Assembly: GCF_011075055.1 (NCBI RefSeq)
Contig: NC_058149.1
Span: forward strand, 3,199,830 to 3,263,829
Direction of reading: 5' to 3'
Length of the DNA: 64,000 nucleotides
From: Mangifera indica
Lineage: Eukaryota > Streptophyta > Magnoliopsida > Sapindales > Anacardiaceae
Below are positions 45,637 to 56,981 of this stretch, in pieces (position 1 is the first letter of the stretch; the number at the start of each line of letters is the position of its first letter). The translations under genes were made by a program, and so were the position numbers. The notes under the pieces are model-generated. The model saw only the letters and a program-made list of their open reading frames with translations, had not been told where the DNA came from and ran no database searches.

Positions 45637-48044
45637 AACACCTTTCTCTAGGAGTATTACTTTTCAAAGAGAAGTGTTACTACTCTTGACTATATAAGCA
45701 TGATAAGACTTAACTTAATTGGCATAAACAAGAATTTCTTCAAATAAAACTCAATAATGGAAATGCCAAAAGATATATATTAATAACCATCAAACGTAAG
45801 TGTAGTTATACAAATATAACATAAAATAATCTAATATACAATTCATCAAGAACATAAAATTGAATTGGCTTTAATGCTTTTCTGTTTGACCTTATGTTGA
45901 CTCAATGCACTGTAGCTGTTATCACTACTTGTTTCTTGCAAAATAAAAAAGTAAAAGAATGAGTCAAAAGACACTTAGTAACCAAGATAACTTAGTGTTA
46001 CAAAGCTATCTTTTATTCCTTTCCATACTCATAATTTATTTCACTTGAACTTGGTCATTTTGAGTACACCTTCAAACTTTGAACTTCATTGATGTTGAAA
46101 TTTTGTCATCCATGAAACACCTTTGATCACAAAACTTTGATAATAGTAACTGATCATCTAGGATACACCTTTATATCCTAATATGCGACAACCCTTTATA
46201 TATAATATATGTAATAACTAATGGTAAAAACATTTTTATTGAACAACATTTTTTGAAAATCTTTTTTCTTGTATTGATTGGTGTGAGTTGGGACCGAAAT
46301 TTGACACCTTGACCACATGAGTTGCATAACTATGCACTCTCTTTCCTTACACAAATCTATTGTGTAGTAAGAATCTTAAAGGTGTCTTTTTATAACAACC
46401 GTCATGAAAACATATCAAGATATCATCATCATGAGGAAACATGTTTTTAGGGTGTAATAAAAATTAAAACTCTATAATATATATCACACATGTACTATAA
46501 GTACAATAGGTACACATGTCTATTACAAGATCGAGTTCTACATATGTACTATGGATCTCTAGTCTCATTGTGTACTATAGGATCGGTTCTAAAACATGAC
46601 TCTATACCTTAAGTCTAGGAAATCATGTATGAAAACTAAATTGGTATATGCTTTCATGATATTTATATGCATGCATGCACTTGAGCCATATAGTCATTTA
46701 AGTTATGCTTGTATATCATTGTCACCTTTAACTCATGTCTTATTCATGCCCTAACTCATATTCATACTTGCATGATTCAATATTACTATGTACCCTACTT
46801 GTCCCTATGTACTAGCAAGACAACTTTATGAATTGATGATTATCTTTTATGAATGTCAATTCTTTAATACTTTGTTGCTTGATTCTGTACCTTGGTGAAC
46901 AAACATGCATTTCCTCTAAACATGAACAACTTCTTACTTTGTTTATGTCTGTTTGTGTCTAAATCAATATGCACAACTATACGTGTCCTTGAATGGTCAT
47001 TCATACTTACATCATGAATATCTGACAACCCTTAGCATTCATCGCGTCTAGTCCTATGTGTCACTAACAAATTGCACATGTCCTTTATATGACTATTCGA
47101 CGTTCATCAATAGATTTGTCCTAATTGATGAATGATCGTTATCTATCCTAATTTTAGATTTGTTATCTATCCCTGGAATGATCATTTCTAAGCATCTGGA
47201 ATGGAAATTTTGATTGTCATTGTCAGATTTTTCATATCAAAATAATACCACAAAACGTTTGATGGTCTCTAAGCCGTTTATAACACTAAACCTATCTCAA
47301 ATAACACATATGTCAACAAATCCTATAGTATATAAAATTTGTATTACTAATTCTAATCTCTAGCATTCAATCAATATGTTAATTACAAACTTATAGGTTT
47401 CGTTTCAGTCAGAATTCATGAATTAGTTTGCTAATATCACAACCTGACTTAGATACTGGTTTCATTAAATTAAGGAACACAAAAAGCACTATATCTCCTA
47501 ATTTCTTTCATGTTCATATGTATATTAGATTTTAATCATTCTTTCTACTTTATCTTAATAATATTAGCTTATATAGACAATCAAAATTGCATGAAATCTT
47601 CTTAGATCAATGTGCCCAATATCATAACATCAACCACATACAATAATTAAATCAAAATTAAATAGAAATAGTTCTTTTATTGACTTGATCTCTACTCGAT
47701 GAATTCTATGCCATAATTTGCCTTTTGTCTATTGAAAATCACCTTTACTGACTAGAAGAACATAATATCAAACTTTGGGTGAAAGACATGTATAAAGGAA
47801 GTGACTAAATCATGCTTAATGTTTACTTTATAATTTTTCAAATTGTAACCACTACAATGGGCTTTCATTTGTGTGAATGGTTGGTCACTTATTTAAAATG
47901 ATCCTACATGACACATTATCTGTTTTATCTACCTTGCACAACATGAACAACTAGGCACCCTTCATGCGCAACTATTTGATAGATTAAAATTCCATATTTA
48001 AATAAAACCATTTTCTAACTTATATAAAAATCAACGATAAACAA
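45637..48044. other. repeat-derived intergenic DNA, possibly a degraded minus-strand LTR
   Basis: TGTAACACC at 45634 and a few following words (TTGCAAAA, GAGT.AAA...CTTAGTAA) resemble the left copy of the large LTR family (19733 onwards), but similarity fades quickly and no second terminus was found. No coding frame. Confidence 0.35.
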
Positions 48045-48049
48045 AAAAT

Positions 48050-50331
48050 TGTAACACCCACAGATAAACCCAATGACATTTCAATCTTTTTCTTTAGTTT
48101 TAAATTCAATGATTAATGATTTTTAGAGGTACATGACTGTGTATAGAGGCATGCATGATCATGTATTGTTGACAGGAAGTCAAATTAGAGGATTAGATTA
48201 TGATCATGACGAAATAGGAAGTTGCCTTAGTTATGCAACTTGATACATGATCGTGTATGACCTATACATGCCTGTGCGTTACGTCTTGGAATTAAAATAA
48301 AAATATGACCAACCTTAATTCTCTCACATTATCATTCACAGTTGCATACTATTGAGAGAGGGCTATGAGAGGAGATTGCTTAAGCACCGTCAGTTTCCAA
48401 AAGTCACCAATTTCAAGAAGAGTGCATCGACAAACATATAAAATCAAGTAAATGGTGCTTCGACTTGACTTCAGTTTATTAAGCATGATTAATTGCTGTA
48501 GGAATGTTTAGAGAGATTTCTTGTATGGTTTATGACCTAAATCTGTTGTTTTATGATCTGGGTGGTCGGAATATGTGATGTTTAGATAAGAACATGAGAT
48601 TCTTTCATGACAGAATTTTATCTAGGGTTGTATGGGTTTGAATGACCACTGCCCTTGCATTTTGAATATAGTATGAATATCATATATGATTATTTAAGAT
48701 GGTTATTGGCTATAAAACACTATAGATATGTATGTGAAATTTCTATGGTAATGTATGACACGATTAATGTGCTATTTTGGATAAAGGCATGCTTGAATGT
48801 TTAATGTTCTTAGATTCAATATAATGAGACTATTTATGCATTATTGTCAAAAGAATAATGGAAACAGTATGTTTATGATGCTTAGAAACTACTATTTATA
48901 CCTTGGTTGTGTGAGTATTGCCTTGTGATTAGAGAGGCATAAAAAACCCAAGACGTGTCGTTTTAGAAATTTTAAAGGTTTGAGATTCGTGCACTTGTTT
49001 TGAGGGAAGACATGCAAGATTGTGTGGTATGAGACACATGCTTATGTATAACTTTCCAAAAGTGGATGATGTGTAATAGAAGACACGTGGCATATCCACA
49101 TGAAGTAAAGTGCATGTGAGTGTGTCCAAGTCATCTTCTCGTGTGTGCACTTGCTCTATACATGATTATATGTTTAGTGCCATATGCCTATGTATATAGG
49201 TTAGAGGCATGTAGGCGTGGGTAGAGAAACACACAACTTTGTACCCCTAGACAAAGACAAAAAATGATTACACCCCTAGGATATGTGCATAAAATGAGAG
49301 AGTTATGTAATAAGAATAATGAGATATTAAAGGATAAAGAATTCAAAAAAGACATAGATGAGATGCTCGACTATATAAATGACAACACAAGTTCAGACTG
49401 AGTCAAAAGTCAACAACCTTAAGGCTAGTATCACACAACTAGATAATTACTAACTATGTGCGTAAGTGACAATATTTGTGAAAGCAATAAGGCTGAATAC
49501 CCATGAAATGCTTCATACACTTAGCGCCAAAGTGCATAGCTCTCTAGTTCAGTTCAGGTGTTCATGGTCAAGACGTGGCTTTTAGATATTTCTCACGTGA
49601 TCAGCGAGATCCACCATATATGTACCTAGGTAAGGGTCATCTTGGATGGTTAGTCAGTAGTTTTGATCAACTTATATGATAGAAGAATGAGCTGTTATCA
49701 GAGATTTTCTTGTGTGATCAAGGTGTCTCAGTTAGTTAGCCTAATAGACCGTTTGACATATGTGTAAGACACCATAATAACTTTCACTAAGACATTAGAT
49801 ATGTCAATTATAGCTTGGGTTTCCTCAATTTTGTGGATGATCTATGTCAAGGCACCAAGGTGCCATAATGTGACCACATTTAACTTATGAATGGAACACA
49901 AGTTTCTTTTATCACTAGTTATTTATAATAGTATGGATGTCAAAAGGTCACCACTTACTAAGTTGTACTCATGCATTCCTTTTGTATGTTTTGCAGGTAA
50001 AGGTGAGTAGTAGGGCAGACGAGGGATTCAGTGGTCTAGTGAGCAGTTGTGCGAGGCTAAGGGGCTATTATGTTATTTTAATTTATTTTCAGATGATCAG
50101 TTTACTTTCTTGACATTTCAGACACAACTGTTGTTTATATTTTATACATTTATATTGTATAAAGATTTTCTAGATATTGGTTATAATTTTATGAAGTATT
50201 TATTTGCATTTTTCACCTCTTCGCACGCTTTATAATTATGATCATGTATCAAAGTTTTCAAATAATCCAGTTGTGTACGTCTTTTTTGGTATATTTCTAT
50301 CAGAGGTATGTATTTGGACAGAGATGTTACA
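48050..50331 (+). mobile_element. solo LTR, 2.3 kb
   Basis: Starts TGTAACACCC and ends GATGTTACA, giving a perfect 7-bp terminal inverted repeat TGTAACA/TGTTACA. It is flanked by the perfect 5-bp direct repeat AAAAT (48045-48049 and 50332-50336). No internal domain or second LTR is attached, so it is a solo LTR from LTR-LTR recombination. Large LTRs starting TGTAACACCC are common in plant gypsy elements (inference). Open frames inside (48929-49150, 50047-50235) have no family resemblance. Confidence 0.85.
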
Positions 50332-50336
50332 AAAAT

Positions 50337-50831
50337 ACACATAAGTGGACAAGATTACCCTTGCTACACACCCATCGGTGTTATAGGTTTCACATGTTTG
50401 ATGTGGTTAGTCAACATTGAATGAACGATCTGACTTAAGTAAAAGTTCCTCATTAACTAAAAATATCATAGTCTTGATAGTTTTAAGAAATAAAAACTTG
50501 AACAACTTAATAGGATGTGATTGAATTATAATGTCATTGACAAAAGCATGGAAATGAGAAAAAGATAGGCTAAGGTTATCTGAGGGTTTTGATTCGATAT
50601 ATACGAGAATTAGATGATAGAAGACTAAGGGTGCAATAGAGGAATTAGAGCTCATAGTAACGAAAGAATTCTAATTCTTTGCCATGAAGATACTTGAACC
50701 ATTGTCTTAATAATTGCCAAAACATAACAAAATTGTGAAATGGGAAGAAAATGACAAACTAATTTATAGTAAAAACAAACTTAAAGGATAACGGATGGGT
50801 TAATGGACTTTTCAAACGTAATGCACATATC

Positions 50832-50866
<35 letters not shown>

Positions 50867-51540
50867 GTGTGTGTGTATATGTATGTATGTGTGTACCCAC
50901 ATGATAATTTTGAGTGTGGACATTTTTTAAGTCTTCGACATAAGATGTTCTATTTAATGACCAATGTCTGGTTTTTAATCCATAGTTAAAAACTTTGTAA
51001 TCTCCGCTTTTAAAGAGTTTATATGAAATTGTTTACAAAATGTTTATCCATAACAATAAGAGAAAAAAATAGAAAATTATAATGAAATTTATTACAAATA
51101 GCAAAAAAAGTTAAGTGTCAGTAACAAAAGTAGACAAAAATTAAATGGACTTTAAAAAGTTTTGCAGGGGTAGTTACAAAACCATTACAAATAGAGAGTA
51201 TGAGAAGAGTTGAAATTGGGTTTTGAGACGTTTTCTTTTTCATTTTCACTTACAAAAATGAGAAATGAAAAACCTTGAAATCCCCACTTGAAGGAGCTCC
51301 CTATCACAATCCAAGGACTTGTTGCGATCCTCTAGAATATCCTCTTCAATCATTTATCACTCTATTTCTTATCATTTAATTAAAAAGTTAGACTCAGTTA
51401 CTGAAGAAAGCAATGGAGTTCGCTAGTGATAAAAGTGAGTATAATGTTTCATGGCTAAATATCAAAGTTTCATTAATTAAAATTTCTTTTTAATCTTTAT
51501 AAACTTCATGTTTCCTTTCATTCTTTTGTTTTGCTTTTTT
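50337..51540. other. intergenic DNA with a mixed microsatellite, no gene seen
   Basis: 50830-50895 is a compound microsatellite: (TA)n, then (TATG)n and (TG)n. The small frame at 50407-50655 (minus) resembles nothing I recognise. Confidence 0.4.
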
Positions 51541-51565
51541 CAAGGTTTGTTGATGTTTGGCAACA

Positions 51566-51713
51566 AGGTTACAGTTTCGAACTCATTTACAAAGTTGGTG
51601 TTAGGTCAAAGAAAAGGTTGCGTATCAAACTCAGATTACAAAGTTGAAATATGGTCAAAGATGAGGTTGCAATTTGGAGCCCAAATTACAAAATTGAAAT
51701 TAGGTCAAAGATT
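51566..51713 (+). repeat. three tandem copies of a 49-50-bp unit
   Basis: Units at 51566-51614, 51615-51663 and 51664-51713 each begin AGGTT, contain ATTACAAA(G/A)TTG in the middle and end GGTCAAAGA. They lie in an 82-codon open frame (51508-51756), but the unit length is not a multiple of three. The peptide is therefore not a true protein repeat and the frame is probably fortuitous. Confidence 0.75.
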
Positions 51714-51756
51714 TATGGATTATAAAAAAAAAAAAATTGATATACAATGGATGTAA

Positions 51757-52554
51757 TCACAATTGGCCCTAGATTTAAGAATTGCTTTTATGTATTCGGG
51801 GAAGGCCATTGACATTATTTCAATTTCAAATGATCAACCATTTGTTACTTGAGAAGCATGAAATCAAAGCGCAAGTTCAAATATTGAATTTCTTGATACA
51901 TAATTACTGAAATTTTAAATGTGAAAAACATTAGTCATAAATGTGAAAAAAATGTGAAGCAATTGTAGATAGGAGGGTAATTAATTATTACATATGTTTT
52001 TTACTAACTGATATATAAAAATTAATATGTTTTAATATAATTGAGTGGTTTTAAATTATATATAAAATAAACAATTATATTAAAATACATTAATTTATAT
52101 AAATAAATTAATAATATTAATTTTCATCCAATTATGATGCGTTCTTCTTTAATAATTTATTAATTTCCCACATATAAAGACTTGCTATGCACCATTCATC
52201 CCATCTTTTTTTTTTTTTTTTGACATAATTCATTGATTAACATCCTATACATAACACATACTGAATGAACACAAATGTATTAATCTAAAAACAAAAAAAT
52301 TGTTTTGAGTATTTTTAAGAGACAAGTACAACTTAAAATTGATTTAAATTTCCTTGTCTATAATAACATGAAACATAAGAAGAGAATTTGTGTATGTAAA
52401 TGTATCAAGACTATTGTATTTAAATTATAAAATATCATTTTTAGTCTAATGTAGTTAATGCGACGATGAATGTATATTGTCTTGACCAAATTTATATCAA
52501 GACATTTTAACTAGAAAATGATTTTATATATATATATATATATATATATTAATC
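51757..52554. other. AT-rich intergenic DNA, no gene seen
   Basis: Contains a T-run at 52206-52220 and a (TA)n run at 52528-52548. Nothing else recognisable. Confidence 0.4.
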
Positions 52555-53163
52555 CTCTTTATTGTTTATTATATTGTTAAACATAGCCCTTAGATAAATA
52601 TACTTTATAAGAGTGTAGATAAATTTATTTATATTAATAATTCATAAAATCATGTTTATTGTTCCTTACCAAGTAAAAATGGAAAAATATCTTATTTGAC
52701 TTCTTATATATTAAGAAATTTGGTAGAATAAACTAATTGCATGTTTTTCGATGACGACAAAGATCATTAAGAACATTTATTTATTTTTTATTTTGTTTTC
52801 CCTTTTAAGTTTAAAAAAATTAAGATCTTCCATTTACTAACTCATATTACATAATGTAGTAATTAAAAGGGGGATGTTAATTTTGTTTAATTATAAGAGG
52901 GTTTTAAAATTATAGGTATTTAATTAAATTCCTTCATAAAAGTTGGTTGAAATAGTTATTGTTTAAAATTGGCTTCTTTTTCAAGCTTAATTTTGTGGAT
53001 TTGATGGAACCATGAGAGAAAGCATGCTTGATGAAAATAAATATCCTTGTTTTTTTTTTTAATTTTGTTTTTTTTTTTGTTCTTGAATAATATTGGATGT
53101 TGAACAGTTGTTTCTTAAACAACTTTTCATTTTCATGTTAAATAATAGTAAAGGATATTAATT
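52555..53163 (+). repeat. long direct repeat, left copy (DR1)
   Basis: Matches 56211-56981 over its length: TTATTGTTTATTATATTG, AATTCATAAAATCATGTTTATTG, GAAATTTGGTAGAATAAACTAATTGCATG, AAGATCTTCCATT, GGTTTTAAAATTATAGGTA, GATGGAACCATGA.AGAAAGCATGC and AATAGTAAAGGATATTAATT. It lacks about 190 bp present in the right copy. The minus frame at 52934-53122 is incidental. Confidence 0.9.
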
Positions 53164-53578
53164 TAAGAAAAGACAAGAATTGATTTATGGAGACAACTGT
53201 ATTTGAAGATGAGACTACTGATTTTATTGAAGAAAGAATAAAAATACATTATTTGTTTTTAATTTATAGACTCTACATTAACAGACTTTCCTAAATAAAC
53301 TCTTACTACTGTATAAAAGACTCTCACTACTGTATAAACATATTCCCAATTCTGCATTAAAAAACTCCCACTATTGTATAAAATCATCCCTAAATAGACT
53401 CTCACTACTTGCATAAAATTCTATCAGAACAAACAATCACTATTTCCACCATAAAGTAAAATATTTTTTTATTTACACCTCACTTTTGACTTGGTCATGA
53501 CCCAAAATAATAGAAACATAAAACTGACTTATTAATAGAAAATAATAGCAACACATAAGTTGCACTAATTTATAATAC
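53164..53578 (-). repeat. probable 3' LTR of copia C with 27-bp degenerate repeats
   Basis: A purine tract (complement CTAAAGGGGAG, 53579-53588) precedes it on the minus strand, as expected for the LTR start. It includes AATAAAATCAG (a polyadenylation-like word, near 53215 on the minus strand). Five degenerate copies of ACTC.YACTACTGTATAAAA lie at about 53295-53425. No partner LTR exists, so the boundaries are inferred. Confidence 0.55.
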
Positions 53579-54084
53579 TCCCCTTTAGTGCAAACTTACG
53601 ATCAACAACTCAAAGACTGGCTTAAATTTTTCAAATTTAGCCTTTGCTAAAGTTTTTGTAAATATATTTTCCACTTGATCACTAAATCACTTTCAACTCA
53701 ATTTATTGGTTCAACACTTTTTCTTGAACAAAGTGGTGATGAACTTCAATATGTTTTGTTGGTCCATGAAAGATTGGATTTGAAGCAAATCTGATTGTAC
53801 TCTTATTGTCACAACAAATTTGCACCACATAATCAACTTTACAAAAAAATATCATTCATCAAACACTTTAACCAAATGCATTCTTGGGTAGCTATTGTGG
53901 CTCCCATGTATTCAACTTCAGTGTTAGACAAAGCAACAGTTTCTTGTTGCACACCATGAAACAATGGCTGAAGTAGTATTGAAACAATACTCTGAAGTTG
54001 AATGACAATCAATTACATCATCTATCCAATCTACATTAGCAAATCCTCTCAACAAGAAATTATTACCTTTCTTCTACATAAGAC

Positions 54085-54450
54085 CATATGTAAGAAAACC
54101 TTTTACATAACATAAGATTCTTTTTGCAACATTTGAATGAGGAGTTCTTGGGCTTTTCGTGAATTGAAAGATAGCACCAACTGAATATGGAAAATCTGGT
54201 TTTTGTGATAGTTAAGTAAATTAAACTACCAACAAGTTATCAAAACCTATTTACATCCTTTAAGGCCATATGAAGGAAAATCTTTTACATAACGTAAGAT
54301 TCTCTTTGCAACATCTAAATGAGGAGTTCTTGGACTTTGCGTAAATTGAGAGATAACACCAACTAAGTATGCAATATCTGGTCTTGTGATAGTTAAGTAA
54401 ATCAAACAACCAACAAGTTATTGAAACCTGCTTGCATCCTTTAAAAAATT
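54085..54450 (-). repeat. internal tandem duplication in copia C
   Basis: Two units of about 184 bp (about 54085-54268 and 54269-54450) share ACATAACNTAAGATTCT, AATGAGGAGTTCTTGG, AATTGA.AGATA.CACCAACT, TTGTGATAGTTAAGTAAAT and CCAACAAGTTAT. The minus strand of each codes for the same copia block ending in Q-S-P-R, so the block is present twice. Confidence 0.88.
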
Positions 54451-54660
54451 ACCTTCTGTTTTCTTTAACTTGAGATCAGACTCCATAGAAGTACTCATTT
54501 CTTTTGACTCTCCCATGCCAAAACGCTCCAAAAGGTTTTGAGCATATCTTCTTTGAGATATAAAATATCTCTAATCTAATTTCTTTACTTCCAGGTTAAG
54601 AAAACATCCAATCTCACCCAAAATTTTCATCTCAAACCGAATGGACAAATTAGACCACAA

Positions 54661-55035
54661 CTAAGAAATTTCAACTTCATTATCTCCCATAGTTATCATG
54701 TCATCCATATACAGTAAAATCGGTAAATGCATCTTTGATTCTAATTTTACAGATAAACTAGAATCTAAATTAGAAATCTTAAATCCACAAAAGATGAAAT
54801 ATTGAGCAACTTTACCATACCAGACATGTGGTATTTGTTTGAGACCATACAACACCTTCTTTAATTGAAACACATGGTAGGGAAATTGCTCAAAGATATA
54901 TCCTTGGGCTTGTTCCATCAATACTTCATGATCTTGCTCACTGTAAAGAAATGTGTTCTTCATATCAAGTTGCCATAACTTCAAACCTTTAAAGGCAATA
55001 AGTGAAAAAATTACTTTCATGGTTACCGATTTCAC
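54661..55035 (-). pseudogene. copia C reverse transcriptase remnant
   Basis: An open stretch of 124 residues with the copia palm: W-Q-L-D-M-K-N-T-F-L, then K-V-L-Y-G-L-K-Q-I-P, then the catalytic Y-M-D-D-M. It is the best-kept coding piece in this element but lacks its start and continues into stops. Confidence 0.88.
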
Positions 55036-55039
55036 AACC

Positions 55040-56200
55040 AGACTGAAGGTCTCCTCATAATCTAATCCATAGCATTGAGAGAAACCATATGCAACTAGAC
55101 GAGCTTTATGTCTATCAATTTTCCTATCTATTTTTTTTCTTCAGCCAATGGATCCATTTGCAGGTGACTAACTTGCAATTTTCTGGTTTTGGCATAAGCT
55201 CCCAAGTCTTATTTTCCTTTAAAGCTTCAATTTCTTCTTGCATTGATGTTTCCCATTCTCGATAACATTTAGCTTCGTCATAACATTTGGTTATCCTTCA
55301 TTAAAAGTTCTAGTAAAAAAGCATGAAGTCACAATGCAATTATTGAGTTGTAATTCATAATCTTTAAGGTAATTTGGTTGTCTTTTCTCCCTTGTTGATT
55401 TTCTAATTGTCTATCCACTATCTTCTGAACTTGAAACACTCAATCTTGGGAGTTGAAGATTCATCAATTCTTGTAGTATTATTATTACAAGATGCTTGTG
55501 AATTAGTTTGAGGGAATAGCTCCAAATTGCATTGATCATCATAATAAACTGCATTTTCAACAATCAAATTTTGGCAAAAAACCAAAATGACAACTCATCA
55601 AATACAACATCTCTAGATGTGATGAATTTATGTCTTTGGAACCATGCATTTTCATCCTTTCCTATATGAGTCATAACCAACAAAAACACACTTCTTTGCT
55701 TTTAGATCAAGTTTGGTTTAATTAGTTTTAGATATATGAACATCACAAATAGAACCAAACACCTGCAAATAATTCACATTTGGTTTTACATTGTACACAA
55801 TCTCAAATGGAACATTTTCTTTACTTGGCCAAAGAGGCAGCCTATTTATCACAAAATATGCACATTAAACTATTTCTACCCAAAGTTCTCAAGGAAGGTT
55901 CTTCTCATGAAGCCATGAAATACATTTTGATGTGAGATGTGCCAATTTCCTTTTGGCAACCCTATTTTGATAAGGGGTGTTAGGAAATGTCATTTGTTGT
56001 TAAATACCATTGCTATCACAATACTGAAAGAAATTGTTTGACATGAATTCATTGTCACTGTCACTCTTTAAGCATTTAATTTTTTTTCCAAACTCCATCT
56101 TTATAGTATTTTTAAATTCAATAAACTTGGATAGTGCTTCACTTTCTCTTTAAGAAGTAAACCCAAGTGTACTTGGAATGGTCATCCACCACTACCATAA
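55040..56200 (-). pseudogene. copia C integrase remnant
   Basis: Minus-strand frames give V-V-V-D-D-H-S-K-Y-T-W-V-Y-F-L (first Asp of the core, near 56180), S-D-S-D-N-E-F (second Asp block, near 56055) and R-L-P-L-W-P-S-K-E-N (near 55830), followed by a zinc-free linker with a V-F-G-S-I-C block. The D-D-E first and second acidic positions are recognisable. Multiple stops. The plus frame at 55736-55918 is antisense to it. Confidence 0.78.
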
Positions 56201-56210
56201 ATATATAAAA

Positions 56211-56981
56211 TTCTTTTTATTGTTTATTATATTGTCAAACATAACCCTTAGATAAATTTATTTATATTAATAATTCATAAAATCATGTTTATTGTTCTTT
56301 ACCATGTAGAAATGGATATTTGACTTCTTTTATATTAAGAAATTTGGTAGAATAAACTAATTGCATGTTTTCAAACGATGACAATGATCACTAAGAACAT
56401 TTACTTATTTTTGTATTTGGTTTCCCTTTTTAGTTTAAAAAAATTAAGATCTTCCATTACTAACTCATATTACATAATGTAGTAATTAAAAGGAGGATGC
56501 TAATTTTATTTAATTATTAGAGGGTTTTAAAATTATAGGTAATTAATTAAATCCCTTGATAGAAATTGGTTGACATAGTCTATTGTTTGCCATTTTTTAT
56601 CTCAAAACGTATTAATATGAAATTCTGAGGCTAATATGTGTGTGGTTGCTAGTAATTAATTTGAACATCCTGTCATTAACAAATAAAATAAATTAAATTT
56701 AGAATAGTACTAAACAAACTTACGTAAAAAGTGGTGCTATAATTAAGCTCTCTTCACTTCAACTAATATTCATATCTTGAACTTTGATCAACTGGTTTCT
56801 TCTTCAAGTTTAATTTTGTGGACTTGATGGAACCATGAAAGAAAGCATGCTTGATGAAAATAAGTATCCTTGCTATTTTTATTTTGTTTATTTTTTATTC
56901 TTGAATAATAATAGACGCTAAAGAGTTGTTTCTTAAACAATTTTTCATGTTCATGTTATGTAATAGTAAAGGATATTAATT
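56211..56981 (+). repeat. long direct repeat, right copy (DR2)
   Basis: Direct repeat of 52555-53163 with an extra block of about 190 bp (about 56595-56790). It ends with the same AATAGTAAAGGATATTAATT word at which copia C begins in DR1. Confidence 0.9.

Larger units (their letters stand above)
53164..56205 (-). mobile_element. Ty1/copia element C, 5'-truncated remnant
   Basis: On the minus strand, from 56205 downwards, come the integrase core, reverse transcriptase, RNase H, a purine tract and a probable 3' LTR. Gag and protease, and the 5' LTR, are missing: the coding part begins inside the integrase core right at the edge of DR2. It differs from copies A and B in its ends and motifs, so it is a separate copia family. 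Confidence 0.85.

Noticed and set aside
45634..46002. TGTAACACC...AGTGTTACA as a 369-bp complete element
   Set aside because: No target duplication (ATTTT against AAGCT), and the match is only to the short common terminal word.
53295..53425. Regularly spaced 27-bp repeats considered as a CRISPR array
   Set aside because: The units are degenerate and contiguous with no unique spacers, and they lie in a plant retrotransposon LTR.
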